Assembly (NCBI GenBank): GCA_903951185.1
Contig: CAJBBC010000080.1
Location: 1 to 13,560 of the forward strand
Direction: 5' to 3'
Length of the DNA: 13,560 nucleotides
Source of the DNA: an uncultured Actinomycetes bacterium
GTDB lineage: Bacteria > Actinomycetota > Actinomycetes > S36-B12 > UBA5976
Part shown: one piece after another, positions 1 through 5,920 of the stretch
Position numbering within the stretch: the first letter of the stretch is position 1
Layout: the number at the start of each line of letters is the position of its first letter
Program-made: the position numbers and the translations under genes
Notes under the pieces: model-generated
Database searches by the model: none
What the model was told of the DNA's origin: nothing
The model's input: the letters and a program-made list of their open reading frames with translations, nothing else

Positions 1-51
1 ACTGAAATGTCCTTGCAATTAGTTGCAAACCTTGTCACCGTAGATGGATGA
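1..51 (+). CDS. 3' end of an upstream gene, possibly dprA (partial)
   Basis: An open frame enters from the left edge and stops at TGA 49-51, giving the 16-residue tail TEMSLQLVANLVTVDG. Its stop overlaps the xerC start in an ATGA arrangement (ATG 48-50, TGA 49-51), which is typical of translationally coupled genes. In many actinobacteria dprA, the DNA-processing protein that loads RecA on incoming DNA, lies just upstream of xerC, and the tail could loosely be the last helices of a DprA winged-helix domain. The tail is too short to prove this; the frame and the coupling are seen, the identity is inferred from gene order. Confidence 0.4.
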   Translation, partial: TEMSLQLVANLVTVDG

Positions 52-968
52 GTACAAACCGCGCTGATTTTGAAAGCAGCCTTAACCGGTTTATTCAGTA
101 TTTGGAATTGGAATTAGGACGCAGCGCAAATACAGCCAAGGCATATCTGCAGGACCTTGAGAACTTAATTGATTTTGCCCGTAGTCGCGAATGTAATGAA
201 TTAACCGATGTTGGCATTATGGAACTTCGCGGTTGGTTAGCTAGTCAACGAACTAGTGGACTTACCTCAGCAACAATTGCCCGCCGCGCAACAGCTGCTC
301 GAACTTTTTTTGCTTGGGCTGCTTACAATCAAATTTTGACTGATGATCCAGCTGCAGCTTTAGTTATTCCTAAAGTAAGTAAAAAACTGCCTCATGTTTT
401 ACAACAAAATCAAGCCACTCAAGTAATGGCGCGTGCCGCCCTGCGAGCTGATGATAATTCGCCAGCACATATTAGAGATTTAGCAGTACTCGAGTTACTT
501 TATGCAACTGGAATTCGAGTTGGTGAATTAGTCGGATTAGATATTCACGACATTGATGAATCAAGGCGCACTATTCGGGTAACTGGCAAAGGCAATAAAC
601 AAAGAGTTGTGCCATTTGGAACGATTGCACATAAAGCTTTAACTCAATATTTAAAGATATCCCGCAAATTGTTGGCCAATGCAGATAGTGGTGCTGCGGT
701 ATTTCTAGGTGCGCGAGGTAAACGAATTGACCAACGAGTAGTCCGCAAAATGGTAACTGAGGTATTAGGCAGCCTAGAAGGTATCCCAGACTTAAGCCCT
801 CATGGTTTCCGACATTCAGCTGCCACACATTTAATCGAAGGTGGTGCAGACATCCGCGCAGTCCAAGAAATTTTAGGACATGCCAGCTTGTCAACTACTC
901 AGCTCTATACACATGTATCAATGGATCGACTTCGTGCAGTTTTTGAGCAAGCTCATCCGCGCGCTTAA
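48..968 (+). CDS. xerC: Site-specific tyrosine recombinase XerC
   Basis: A 306-residue tyrosine recombinase, the normal length for XerC/XerD. With its partner it resolves chromosome dimers at dif by strand exchange in the cytoplasm. The N-terminal SAM-like core-binding domain spans about residues 8-95 (SANTAKAYLQDL, then RTFFAWA). The catalytic domain spans about 115-300 and shows the full active site: R157 (ATGIRVGEL), K181 (VTGKGNKQR), H252 and R255 (SPHGFRHSAATHL), H278 (LGHASLSTTQ) and nucleophile Y287 (LYTHV). The ATG at 48 overlaps the upstream stop by 4 nt, so translation is probably coupled. XerC rather than XerD or an integrase is chosen because of location next to the M23-rpsB-tsf block and the absence of phage genes. 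The gene ends 2 nt from the convergent peptidase gene with no visible terminator. Confidence 0.93.
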   Translation: MSTNRADFESSLNRFIQYLELELGRSANTAKAYLQDLENLIDFARSRECNELTDVGIMELRGWLASQRTSGLTSATIARRATAARTFFAWAAYNQILTDDPAAALVIPKVSKKLPHVLQQNQATQVMARAALRADDNSPAHIRDLAVLELLYATGIRVGELVGLDIHDIDESRRTIRVTGKGNKQRVVPFGTIAHKALTQYLKISRKLLANADSGAAVFLGARGKRIDQRVVRKMVTEVLGSLEGIPDLSPHGFRHSAATHLIEGGADIRAVQEILGHASLSTTQLYTHVSMDRLRAVFEQAHPRA

Positions 969-970
969 CT

Positions 971-1570
971 TTACTTAAGTGGCAATAGCCGAACTCTTGG
1001 GTACAAAAGTAGAAGCGGGTTTAGGTATTTTCCATTTCTAATTGCCCCCCAATGTAGACACCAAACTGTCTCCGTAGTTGCACAGTGACTCACCCCTGGC
1101 GTTAAGTGGCCAATTAGTTGGCCGACATTAACTAAATCACCAACTTTTACTTCAGCAGTTACTGGTTCATAAGTAGTTCGAATTAAGCCATGACTAATTA
1201 CCACCACACCTTTACCAGCAAGTTGATCAGCAAAGACAACAGTTCCAGTTCCCGTGGCAAATACTTCTTGGCCAATTTCGCCGCGGAAATCAACACCACG
1301 ATGACCGGCTAACCAGTTCTGTGCTGGTGGTTCGAACGGCCGGCTAACTATTGTTTCTGAACTTGGATAAACCCAGTTGGGATTTAGCTGCACTGCACGA
1401 GGAGTTGTAACTGTGGCTTGAGCTGCCATGGCTTGAGCTGACATGGCTTGAGCTGCCATGGCTGGCCCAGTACCAAGTGCAAACAAGAAAACTGCACTCA
1501 ACACTAAATAACCCAGCACAAAATAACCGAATACTAAGCAACTGGCCCCCGGTCGGTAATGGTTTTTCAT
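971..1570 (-). CDS. M23 family (LytM-like) metallopeptidase, secreted
   Basis: A 199-residue envelope protein. Residues 1-40 look like a signal peptide: basic start (KNHYR), a hydrophobic core from about 11 to 34, and an AMA-A cleavage site near 40. Residues 41-52 are a repetitive Q-A-M-A/S-A stretch. The peptidase domain (about 70-190) has the zinc motif H90xxxD94 (GHRGVDF), G-H127 (ISHGLIRTTYEPV), and the C-terminal LHWG block around H173, ending in YLNPL. In classical LytM enzymes the last motif is HxH; here the first His is Cys171 (CLHWG). As I recall, CLHWG and TTYEPV are typical of the actinobacterial subfamily encoded at this locus, so the substitution is likely family-wide. Members usually cut or bind peptidoglycan cross-links; the exact activity is unknown. 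It is transcribed divergently from rpsB. No good SD precedes the ATG. Confidence 0.85.
   Translation of the reverse strand: MKNHYRPGASCLVFGYFVLGYLVLSAVFLFALGTGPAMAAQAMSAQAMAAQATVTTPRAVQLNPNWVYPSSETIVSRPFEPPAQNWLAGHRGVDFRGEIGQEVFATGTGTVVFADQLAGKGVVVISHGLIRTTYEPVTAEVKVGDLVNVGQLIGHLTPGVSHCATTETVWCLHWGAIRNGKYLNPLLLLYPRVRLLPLK
1414..1458 (-). repeat. Three tandem 15-bp units inside the M23 gene
   Basis: Three consecutive 15-bp units, tggcttgagctgcca / tggcttgagctgaca / tggcttgagctgcca, start at 1414, 1429 and 1444; a fourth partial unit begins at 1459. They encode the repeated AQAMA/AQAMS residues right after the predicted signal-peptide cleavage site. The unit is a multiple of three, so copy-number change would lengthen or shorten the linker without a frameshift. 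Confidence 0.85.
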
Positions 1571-1627
1571 TAACCCGTTATGTCACTTAATTACCGCGAA
1601 AACAGGCGAACAGTCGGGCTGGGGATG

Positions 1628-1666
1628 ACGGTGGAACCTTAATAATCAAGCGGTTTTGGCCACCGT
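1628..1666. repeat. Inverted repeat in the divergent M23/rpsB intergenic region
   Basis: ACGGTGG (1628-1634) and CCACCGT (1660-1666) are exact reverse complements. Immediately inside, AACC (1635-1638) matches GGTT (1652-1655), leaving TTGG unpaired on the right arm. There is no T-tract on either side that would make it a terminator. It lies upstream of the proposed rpsB -10 box and about 60-95 nt upstream of the M23 start on the other strand, so it could be a regulator site or the 5' leader of the peptidase mRNA. Its function is unknown. Confidence 0.5.
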
Positions 1667-1682
1667 AAAAACCTATTAAACT
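1655..1682 (+). promoter_or_regulatory. Probable rpsB promoter
   Basis: TAAACT at 1677-1682 fits the actinobacterial -10 consensus TAnnnT. A weak -35-like TTTGGC (1655-1660) lies 16 bp upstream. Transcription would begin around 1689, just before the first leader hairpin. The same hexamer TAAACT precedes the response-regulator gene at 7813. The -35 match is poor, so the assignment is tentative. Confidence 0.35.
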
Positions 1683-1688
1683 CGTACC

Positions 1689-1846
1689 TGCACCTAGTAA
1701 TAGGTGACATCACAGGTTCACCACTGATCTGTCAGTCCACCGGTCTTGCCCAGCAAGCGGACTCCAGCCAGGAACCAAGGGCACGAAAGTGCATTAACCG
1801 CAATGAGGTTAACGGAAACGTTTACCTAAGAAATAGGAGTAAGACT
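1689..1846 (+). promoter_or_regulatory. Structured 5' leader of rpsB (candidate cis-acting RNA)
   Basis: About 157 nt between the probable start point and the rpsB ATG can fold into successive hairpins: CACCTA-GTAA-TAGGTG (1691-1706, GNRA loop), closed by ACCTG/CAGGT (1686-1690/1713-1717); ACTGA-TCTG-TCAGT (1723-1736); CTTGC-CCA-GCAAG (1745-1757) inside AGTCC/GGACT (1734-1738/1759-1763); GCAC-GAAA-GTGC (1781-1792, GNRA loop); and TTAACC/GGTTAA (1794-1799/1807-1812). The second and third outer stems share bases 1734-1736 and so cannot both form. The SD AGGAG (1835-1839) sits 7 nt before the ATG. Ribosomal protein S2 controls its own mRNA in other bacteria; autoregulation here is an inference. 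I could not match it to a known riboswitch class. Confidence 0.5.
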
Positions 1847-2665
1847 ATGGCCGTTATTTCGACCAGACAGCTACTTGAAAATGGTGTGCACTTCGGCCAC
1901 CAAACTCGTCGCTGGAATCCAAAGATGAAGCGTTTTATTTTTACTGAACGCAATGGCATCTACATTATTGACTTACAACAATCACTTGCCTTCATTGATC
2001 GTGCTTACGAATTCGTTCGCGAATCAGTAGCTCGCGGTGGCACAGTTCTTTTCGTTGGAACAAAAAAGCAAGCGCAGGAAGCAATTTCAGGTCAGGCAAC
2101 TCGCGTTGGTATGCCATATGTAAATCAACGCTGGTTAGGTGGCATGTTAACTAACTTCCAGACTGTGGCTAAGCGAGTTGCTCGCCTAAAAGAACTTGAA
2201 GTAATTAATTTCGATGACACTGCCGGAACTGGACTTACCAAGAAAGAACTACTTGTCCTACGTCGCGAAAAAGACAAACTTGAATTAGTTCTTGGCGGTA
2301 TCCGCGATATGAACAAACTTCCTAGTTTGATTTGGGTTGTTGACACTAACAAAGAACATATTGCAGTTGGTGAAGCACGCAAGCTTGGTATTCCAGTAGT
2401 TGGTATTTTGGATACAAACTGCGATCCAGATGTAGTTGACTTCCCAATCCCAGGTAACGATGACGCACTTCGCGCAGTTGGTTTGTTAACTGGCGTAATT
2501 GCTGATGCAGTTGCTGAAGGTCTAATTGCTCGCTCCGGTGCAGCGCTTGCCGGTACTCCGGCAGCTGAGCCACTAGCTGAGTGGGAAAAAGAACTTCTTG
2601 AAGGAACACCAGCGCCAACTTCTGAAACTTCAGTTGAAACTCCAGCCGAAACTCCGGCTGAATAA
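1847..2665 (+). CDS. rpsB: 30S ribosomal protein S2
   Basis: A 272-residue S2 protein that assembles late into the 30S subunit and contacts S1/S8 regions near the mRNA exit. Recognisable S2 signatures are the N-terminal TRQLLENGVHFGHQTRRWNP (residues 6-25), FIFTERNGIYIIDLQQ (30-45), FVGTKKQAQ (69-77), RWLGGMLTNF (95-104) and IPVVGILDTNCDPD (182-195). The core ends near residue 228; beyond it is an acidic, low-complexity tail rich in T, P, E and S (about 235-272), a common actinobacterial extension and probably disordered. The start is supported by AGGAG 7 nt upstream. It is followed by tsf, the standard rpsB-tsf pairing, with an 88-nt spacer containing a long hairpin. Confidence 0.97.
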   Translation: MAVISTRQLLENGVHFGHQTRRWNPKMKRFIFTERNGIYIIDLQQSLAFIDRAYEFVRESVARGGTVLFVGTKKQAQEAISGQATRVGMPYVNQRWLGGMLTNFQTVAKRVARLKELEVINFDDTAGTGLTKKELLVLRREKDKLELVLGGIRDMNKLPSLIWVVDTNKEHIAVGEARKLGIPVVGILDTNCDPDVVDFPIPGNDDALRAVGLLTGVIADAVAEGLIARSGAALAGTPAAEPLAEWEKELLEGTPAPTSETSVETPAETPAE

Positions 2666-2672
2666 AACTCAA

Positions 2673-2706
2673 AATTAGTCAGGTGGTTACGGCCACCTGA
2701 CTAATT
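2673..2706 (+). promoter_or_regulatory. Perfect 14-bp hairpin between rpsB and tsf
   Basis: AATTAGTCAGGTGG (2673-2686) pairs perfectly with CCACCTGACTAATT (2693-2706) around the loop TTACGG. It begins 7 nt after the rpsB stop. It lacks the T-run of an intrinsic terminator (AACTGCCC follows), so it may be a partial attenuator, an RNase processing site or a 3'-end stabiliser that sets the rpsB:tsf ratio. The structure is directly visible; the role is inferred. Confidence 0.7.
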
Positions 2707-2753
2707 AACTGCCCAAAATTAAGTAAACCAATCAAGTAACTAAGGATTAATAA

Positions 2754-3566
2754 ATGTCTATTTCAGCTGCTGACGTCAAGAAATTACGCGATGTCACCTC
2801 GGCCGGCATGATGGAATGTAAAAAAGCACTAGAAGAAGCCAATGGAGATTTCGATAAAGCTGTCGAAATTCTGCGCATCTCTGGCGCTGCCAAAGCTGCA
2901 AAGCGTGGCGCTGAACGTGAAACTTCAGCCGGAATAATTTCACATGAAGCTGGCGTACTAGTCGAACTTCTATGTGAAACCGATTTCGTTGCAAAAAGCG
3001 ATGACTTCTTAAAGCTTGGTCAAGATATCGCAGCTGCAGTTAAAGCTGCTGGCGCTAAAGATAAAGCAGCCGCTGGCGAACTTAAGCTGGCTTCTGGCGA
3101 AACTATTGTGGCCGCGATCGAAAAAATGGCTGGCATTATCGGTGAGAAACTTGAACTTGGCCGAGTTGCAAATCACGATGGTGACGTTGCCGTGTATTTA
3201 CATCGCCGTTCAAATGACTTACCACCAGCCGTTGGCGTTTTAGTTAATTACGCTGGTAATGAAGATGTAGCTCGTTCAGTTGCAATGCAAATTGCGGCTA
3301 TGCGCCCTTCATACTTAACTCGTGATGAGGTTCCAGCATCAGTAGTTGAAACTGAAAAGCATATTGCCCACGAAACTGCAAAAGAAGAAGGTAAGCCTGA
3401 GGCTGCTATTTCCAAAATAGTTGAAGGTCGAGTTAACAGCTTCTTTAAAGATAATGTGCTACTTGAGCAATCCTCAGTTCAAGACAATAAAAAGTCAGTT
3501 AAGCAGATACTTGATGAAGCAAGTACAACCGTAACTGGTTTTACACACTTTGAAATTGGCAAGTAA
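2754..3566 (+). CDS. tsf: Translation elongation factor Ts
   Basis: A 270-residue EF-Ts, the nucleotide-exchange factor that releases GDP from EF-Tu. The N-terminal UBA-like domain is residues 3-40 (VKKLRDVTSAGMMECKKALE and GDFDKAVEIL). The key signature TDFVAKS (76-82) carries the Asp-Phe pair that inserts into EF-Tu near its Mg site. The core domain continues to the end, with VAMQIAAMRPSYL in the C-terminal half and VLLEQ near residue 240. Length is normal for actinobacterial EF-Ts. AAGGA (2742-2746) lies 7 nt before the ATG. It follows rpsB and is closed by a strong intrinsic terminator 9 nt after the stop. Confidence 0.97.
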   Translation: MSISAADVKKLRDVTSAGMMECKKALEEANGDFDKAVEILRISGAAKAAKRGAERETSAGIISHEAGVLVELLCETDFVAKSDDFLKLGQDIAAAVKAAGAKDKAAAGELKLASGETIVAAIEKMAGIIGEKLELGRVANHDGDVAVYLHRRSNDLPPAVGVLVNYAGNEDVARSVAMQIAAMRPSYLTRDEVPASVVETEKHIAHETAKEEGKPEAAISKIVEGRVNSFFKDNVLLEQSSVQDNKKSVKQILDEASTTVTGFTHFEIGK

Positions 3567-3574
3567 AACAACTT

Positions 3575-3614
3575 AAAGAAACCCGGCAGCCAAACGGCTG
3601 TCGGGTTTCTTTTT
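3575..3614 (+). terminator. Intrinsic terminator of rpsB-tsf
   Basis: AAAGAAACCCGGCAGCC (3575-3591) pairs with GGCTGTCGGGTTTCTTT (3596-3612) around the loop AAAC, with one G-U pair, and ends in a T-run to 3614. This is a canonical rho-independent terminator and separates rpsB-tsf from pyrH. Confidence 0.92.
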
Positions 3615-3698
3615 GCCAAATCGTCTAAAACATTAAGAAAAACACGCAACTTACCTGGCCGAGTATGGATTCCACAGTGAATACGGCAAAATAGAGGC

Positions 3699-4469
3699 GT
3701 GGCTAGCGATAAATCCAAATCAACTGGTCAGCTCGCTATTTGGCCAGGTGTTCCGGCCGGCGGTTGGAAAAGAGTCCTATTAAAACTTTCTGGTGAGGTA
3801 TTCGCTGGCGAAGGCAAACTCGGTGTGGATCCAGATGTTGTTTCGGATATAGCTCGACAAATTGCAGATGTTGTAAAGAATAAAACTGAAGTTGCGATTG
3901 TAATCGGTGGCGGTAATTATTTCCGAGGCGCACAATTATCAGAACGTGGCATGGACCGCGCCCGCGCTGACTACATGGGTATGTTGGGCACCGTAATGAA
4001 CTGCCTAGCATTACAAGATTTTCTAGAAAAACAAGGAATTGAAACTCGCGTTCAAACTTCAATTCCGATGAGTCAAGTTGCCGAGCCATATGTGCCGCGC
4101 AGGGCAGAGCGTCACTTAGAAAAAGGCCGAGTCGTAATTTTTGGTGCTGGCCTGGGTGTTCCATTTTTTAGTACTGACTCATGTGCAGCTCAACGCGCAC
4201 TTGAAATTGCTGCCCAAGTTGTCTTAATGGCAAAAGGCGTAGATGGCGTTTATGACAGTGATCCACGCACAAATTCAACTGCCAAATTCCACGAAACACT
4301 TTCGCATGATGAAGTATTGTCACAGAATCTTAAAGTTGCAGATGCAACTGCAATCAGCCTTTGTCGCGACAATAAGTTGCCGATTGTGGTTTTCAATTTA
4401 TTAGTAGATGGCAACATTGCCCGCGCGGTTCGTGGCGAACGAATCGGCACCTTAGTTTCAACCAACTGA
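3699..4469 (+). CDS. pyrH: UMP kinase (uridylate kinase)
   Basis: A 256-residue bacterial UMP kinase that phosphorylates UMP to UDP; a cytoplasmic hexamer of the amino-acid kinase fold. Motifs: VLLKLSGEVF (26-35, phosphate loop), IVIGGGNYFRG (67-77, UMP site), MDRARADYMGMLGTVMNCLALQD (85-107), GAGLGVPFFSTDSCAAQRALE (149-169) and KGVDGVYDSDPR (179-190, ATP/UMP region). The roughly 22-residue N-terminal extension is usual in actinobacteria. The only possible start is GTG 3699: an in-frame TGA lies at 3678-3680 and no other in-frame ATG/GTG/TTG occurs before the core. AGAGG (3693-3697) is too close to it to act as an SD, so initiation may be leaderless. It heads pyrH-frr-cdsA. Confidence 0.96.
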   Translation: MASDKSKSTGQLAIWPGVPAGGWKRVLLKLSGEVFAGEGKLGVDPDVVSDIARQIADVVKNKTEVAIVIGGGNYFRGAQLSERGMDRARADYMGMLGTVMNCLALQDFLEKQGIETRVQTSIPMSQVAEPYVPRRAERHLEKGRVVIFGAGLGVPFFSTDSCAAQRALEIAAQVVLMAKGVDGVYDSDPRTNSTAKFHETLSHDEVLSQNLKVADATAISLCRDNKLPIVVFNLLVDGNIARAVRGERIGTLVSTN

Positions 4470-4484
4470 AGATACGAGGAAATC

Positions 4485-5042
4485 GTGATAGATAAAATTT
4501 TGGCGGATGCCCAAGAAAAGATGGCAAAAGCAACGGAAGTTGCTCGGGAGGACTTTACAACAATTCGTGCCGGTCGAGCCTCCGCAGGTTTGTTTTCAAA
4601 GATCATGGTTGAGTATTACGGCTCAATGACACCGCTACAGCAGGTTGCCTCTGTCCAAGTTCCTGAAGCAAGGGTTGCAGTTGTCACTCCATTCGATAAA
4701 AGCGCACTTGGTGCAGTTGAACGTGCCATTCGCGATAGCGACTTAGGTGTAAATCCTTCAAATGACGGTGTCCTTATTCGCGTACCATTCCCGCAATTAA
4801 CTGAAGAACGACGCAAAGAGTTTATTAAAGTAGCTAAGAACAAAGCTGAAGATGCTCGAGTATCCCTGCGAAACATTCGTCGCCATGCGAAAGAGGCGCT
4901 AGAGAAACTAGGTAAAGACGGCGATGTCGGAAAAGACGATGTGGCCCGCGGCGAAAAAGCCCTTGAGGATTTAACTACAAAAGCGGTTAGTCACATCGAT
5001 GAGATGCTTAAGCATAAAGAAGTCGAACTCTTAGAGGTTTAG
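4485..5042 (+). CDS. frr: Ribosome recycling factor
   Basis: A 185-residue RRF, which with EF-G splits post-termination ribosomes. The two-domain protein is complete: RAGRASAGLF (28-37), the domain-II stretch around VEYYGSMTPLQQ (42-53), and the signature NPSNDGVLIRVPFPQLTEER (90-109), followed by the long helix KNKAEDARVSLRNIRRHAKE (118-137). The position after RNIRR that is often Asp in proteobacteria is His134 here, a tolerated variable site. It starts at GTG 4485 with GAGGA at 4476-4480 only 4 nt upstream, 15 nt after the pyrH stop. Its last codons contain the SD for cdsA, indicating coupling. Confidence 0.96.
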   Translation: MIDKILADAQEKMAKATEVAREDFTTIRAGRASAGLFSKIMVEYYGSMTPLQQVASVQVPEARVAVVTPFDKSALGAVERAIRDSDLGVNPSNDGVLIRVPFPQLTEERRKEFIKVAKNKAEDARVSLRNIRRHAKEALEKLGKDGDVGKDDVARGEKALEDLTTKAVSHIDEMLKHKEVELLEV

Positions 5043-5045
5043 TAG

Positions 5046-5864
5046 ATGACAACATCTAACTATGGCCGCGCTGGGCGAAATTTACCGGCAGCAACAGCAG
5101 TCGGATTAGGTTTACTATCACTTGTAACTATTTCGCTATTTGCTGATCCAAATTTATTCGCACTACTTGCCGCATTTGTGATGGTACTTGCCGTTCGCGA
5201 AATGAACTTAGCTTTAGTGGTCGGACTATCAAGTCGGATGGCGCTAGTCCTACAGATTTGCGCACCGCTGATCGTTCTTATTGCTGGACAAACTGATGCA
5301 ATTGGACTTCTTGTAGCTTATGTCTTGAGTATTTTGGCAGTGCTAGTTTTTCGATTACTTGATGGTCAAGAAGCATATGTACACCACGTAACGCGGTCAA
5401 TTTTTATTTTGACGTATGCGCCGTTACTTACCTCTTTTGCGGTACTACTAAGTTTTCAAACAGATGGCGCTTGGAAAGTTTTAGCATTTATTTTGTTAAC
5501 TGCTGCCACTGATCTGGGCGGATATATTGCCGGTGCCTTATTCGGTAAACATCCAATGGCTCCAGCTATTTCTCCTAAGAAATCTTGGGAAGGTTTTGTA
5601 GGCGCGCTTATCCTGCAGTTAATTACTGGCGCACTGATTTGGCAGTTTGTATTTGATCAGCCTTGGCACGAAGGGTTGATCGTTGGATTTGTCCTACTTT
5701 TAACTGCAACAGTCGGGGATTTAATCGAATCGATGATTAAGCGCGACCTAGGTCTAAAAGATATGGGTAATTTGCTACCTGGTCATGGTGGGGTAATGGA
5801 TCGATTAGATTCACTATTGATTAACGCATTTTTTGCCTGGCTGCTGTTTTCAATTTTCTTATAA
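5046..5864 (+). CDS. cdsA: Phosphatidate cytidylyltransferase (CDP-diacylglycerol synthase)
   Basis: A 272-residue polytopic membrane enzyme that makes CDP-diacylglycerol from phosphatidic acid and CTP, feeding all phospholipid synthesis. About seven to eight hydrophobic helices are visible (for example 14-33, 37-59, 65-80, 86-103, 118-137, 144-165, 184-202, 208-225, 256-271). The family signature is complete at 229-255: S-M-I-K-R, K238-D, then LPGHGGVMDRLD with the Mg-binding acidic residues. The preceding ATDLGGYIAGALFGKH (154-169) and SPKKSWEG (176-183) blocks are also canonical. ATG lies 3 nt after the frr stop, with TAGAGG (5032-5037) inside frr as SD. No terminator is evident before rlmN. 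Confidence 0.95.
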   Translation: MTTSNYGRAGRNLPAATAVGLGLLSLVTISLFADPNLFALLAAFVMVLAVREMNLALVVGLSSRMALVLQICAPLIVLIAGQTDAIGLLVAYVLSILAVLVFRLLDGQEAYVHHVTRSIFILTYAPLLTSFAVLLSFQTDGAWKVLAFILLTAATDLGGYIAGALFGKHPMAPAISPKKSWEGFVGALILQLITGALIWQFVFDQPWHEGLIVGFVLLLTATVGDLIESMIKRDLGLKDMGNLLPGHGGVMDRLDSLLINAFFAWLLFSIFL

Positions 5865-5900
5865 GCATTCAGGCCAATAAAGAATCTGCTTTTTAACTAA

Positions 5901-5920
5901 CTACGCGTAGGGTAGACGTT
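5901..5920 (+). promoter_or_regulatory. Probable leaderless promoter of rlmN with palindrome
   Basis: TAGGGT (5908-5913) matches TAnnnT and lies 7 nt before ATG 5921, so transcription would start at or next to the start codon. A perfect palindrome CTACGCGTAG (5901-5910) overlaps the first bases of the box. No convincing -35 was found. The stretch AGACGTTATG (5914-5923) recurs exactly at 7116-7125 before the next gene. Confidence 0.45.

Noticed and set aside
48..968. Tyrosine recombinase as sign of an integrated element.
   Set aside because: Gene order is the conserved chromosomal xerC neighbourhood; no att repeats, phage or transposon genes are seen.
1718..1780. CCACTG and AGCCAGGAACC in the rpsB leader resemble pieces of a cobalamin riboswitch.
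   Set aside because: The remaining conserved core of that riboswitch is not present and the downstream gene is ribosomal; the match is fragmentary.
1803..1829. An 8-codon upstream ORF (ATG AGG ... TAA) in the rpsB leader.
   Set aside because: No SD, very short, and its ATG lies in the loop of a predicted hairpin; there is no evidence of translation.
2125..2382. Antisense open frames within rpsB and similar long frames opposite other genes (for example 3736-4164, 4250-4606, 10803-11108).
   Set aside because: They lie wholly inside well-supported conserved genes, have no start signals or recognisable domains, and their compositions look like reverse-strand shadows.
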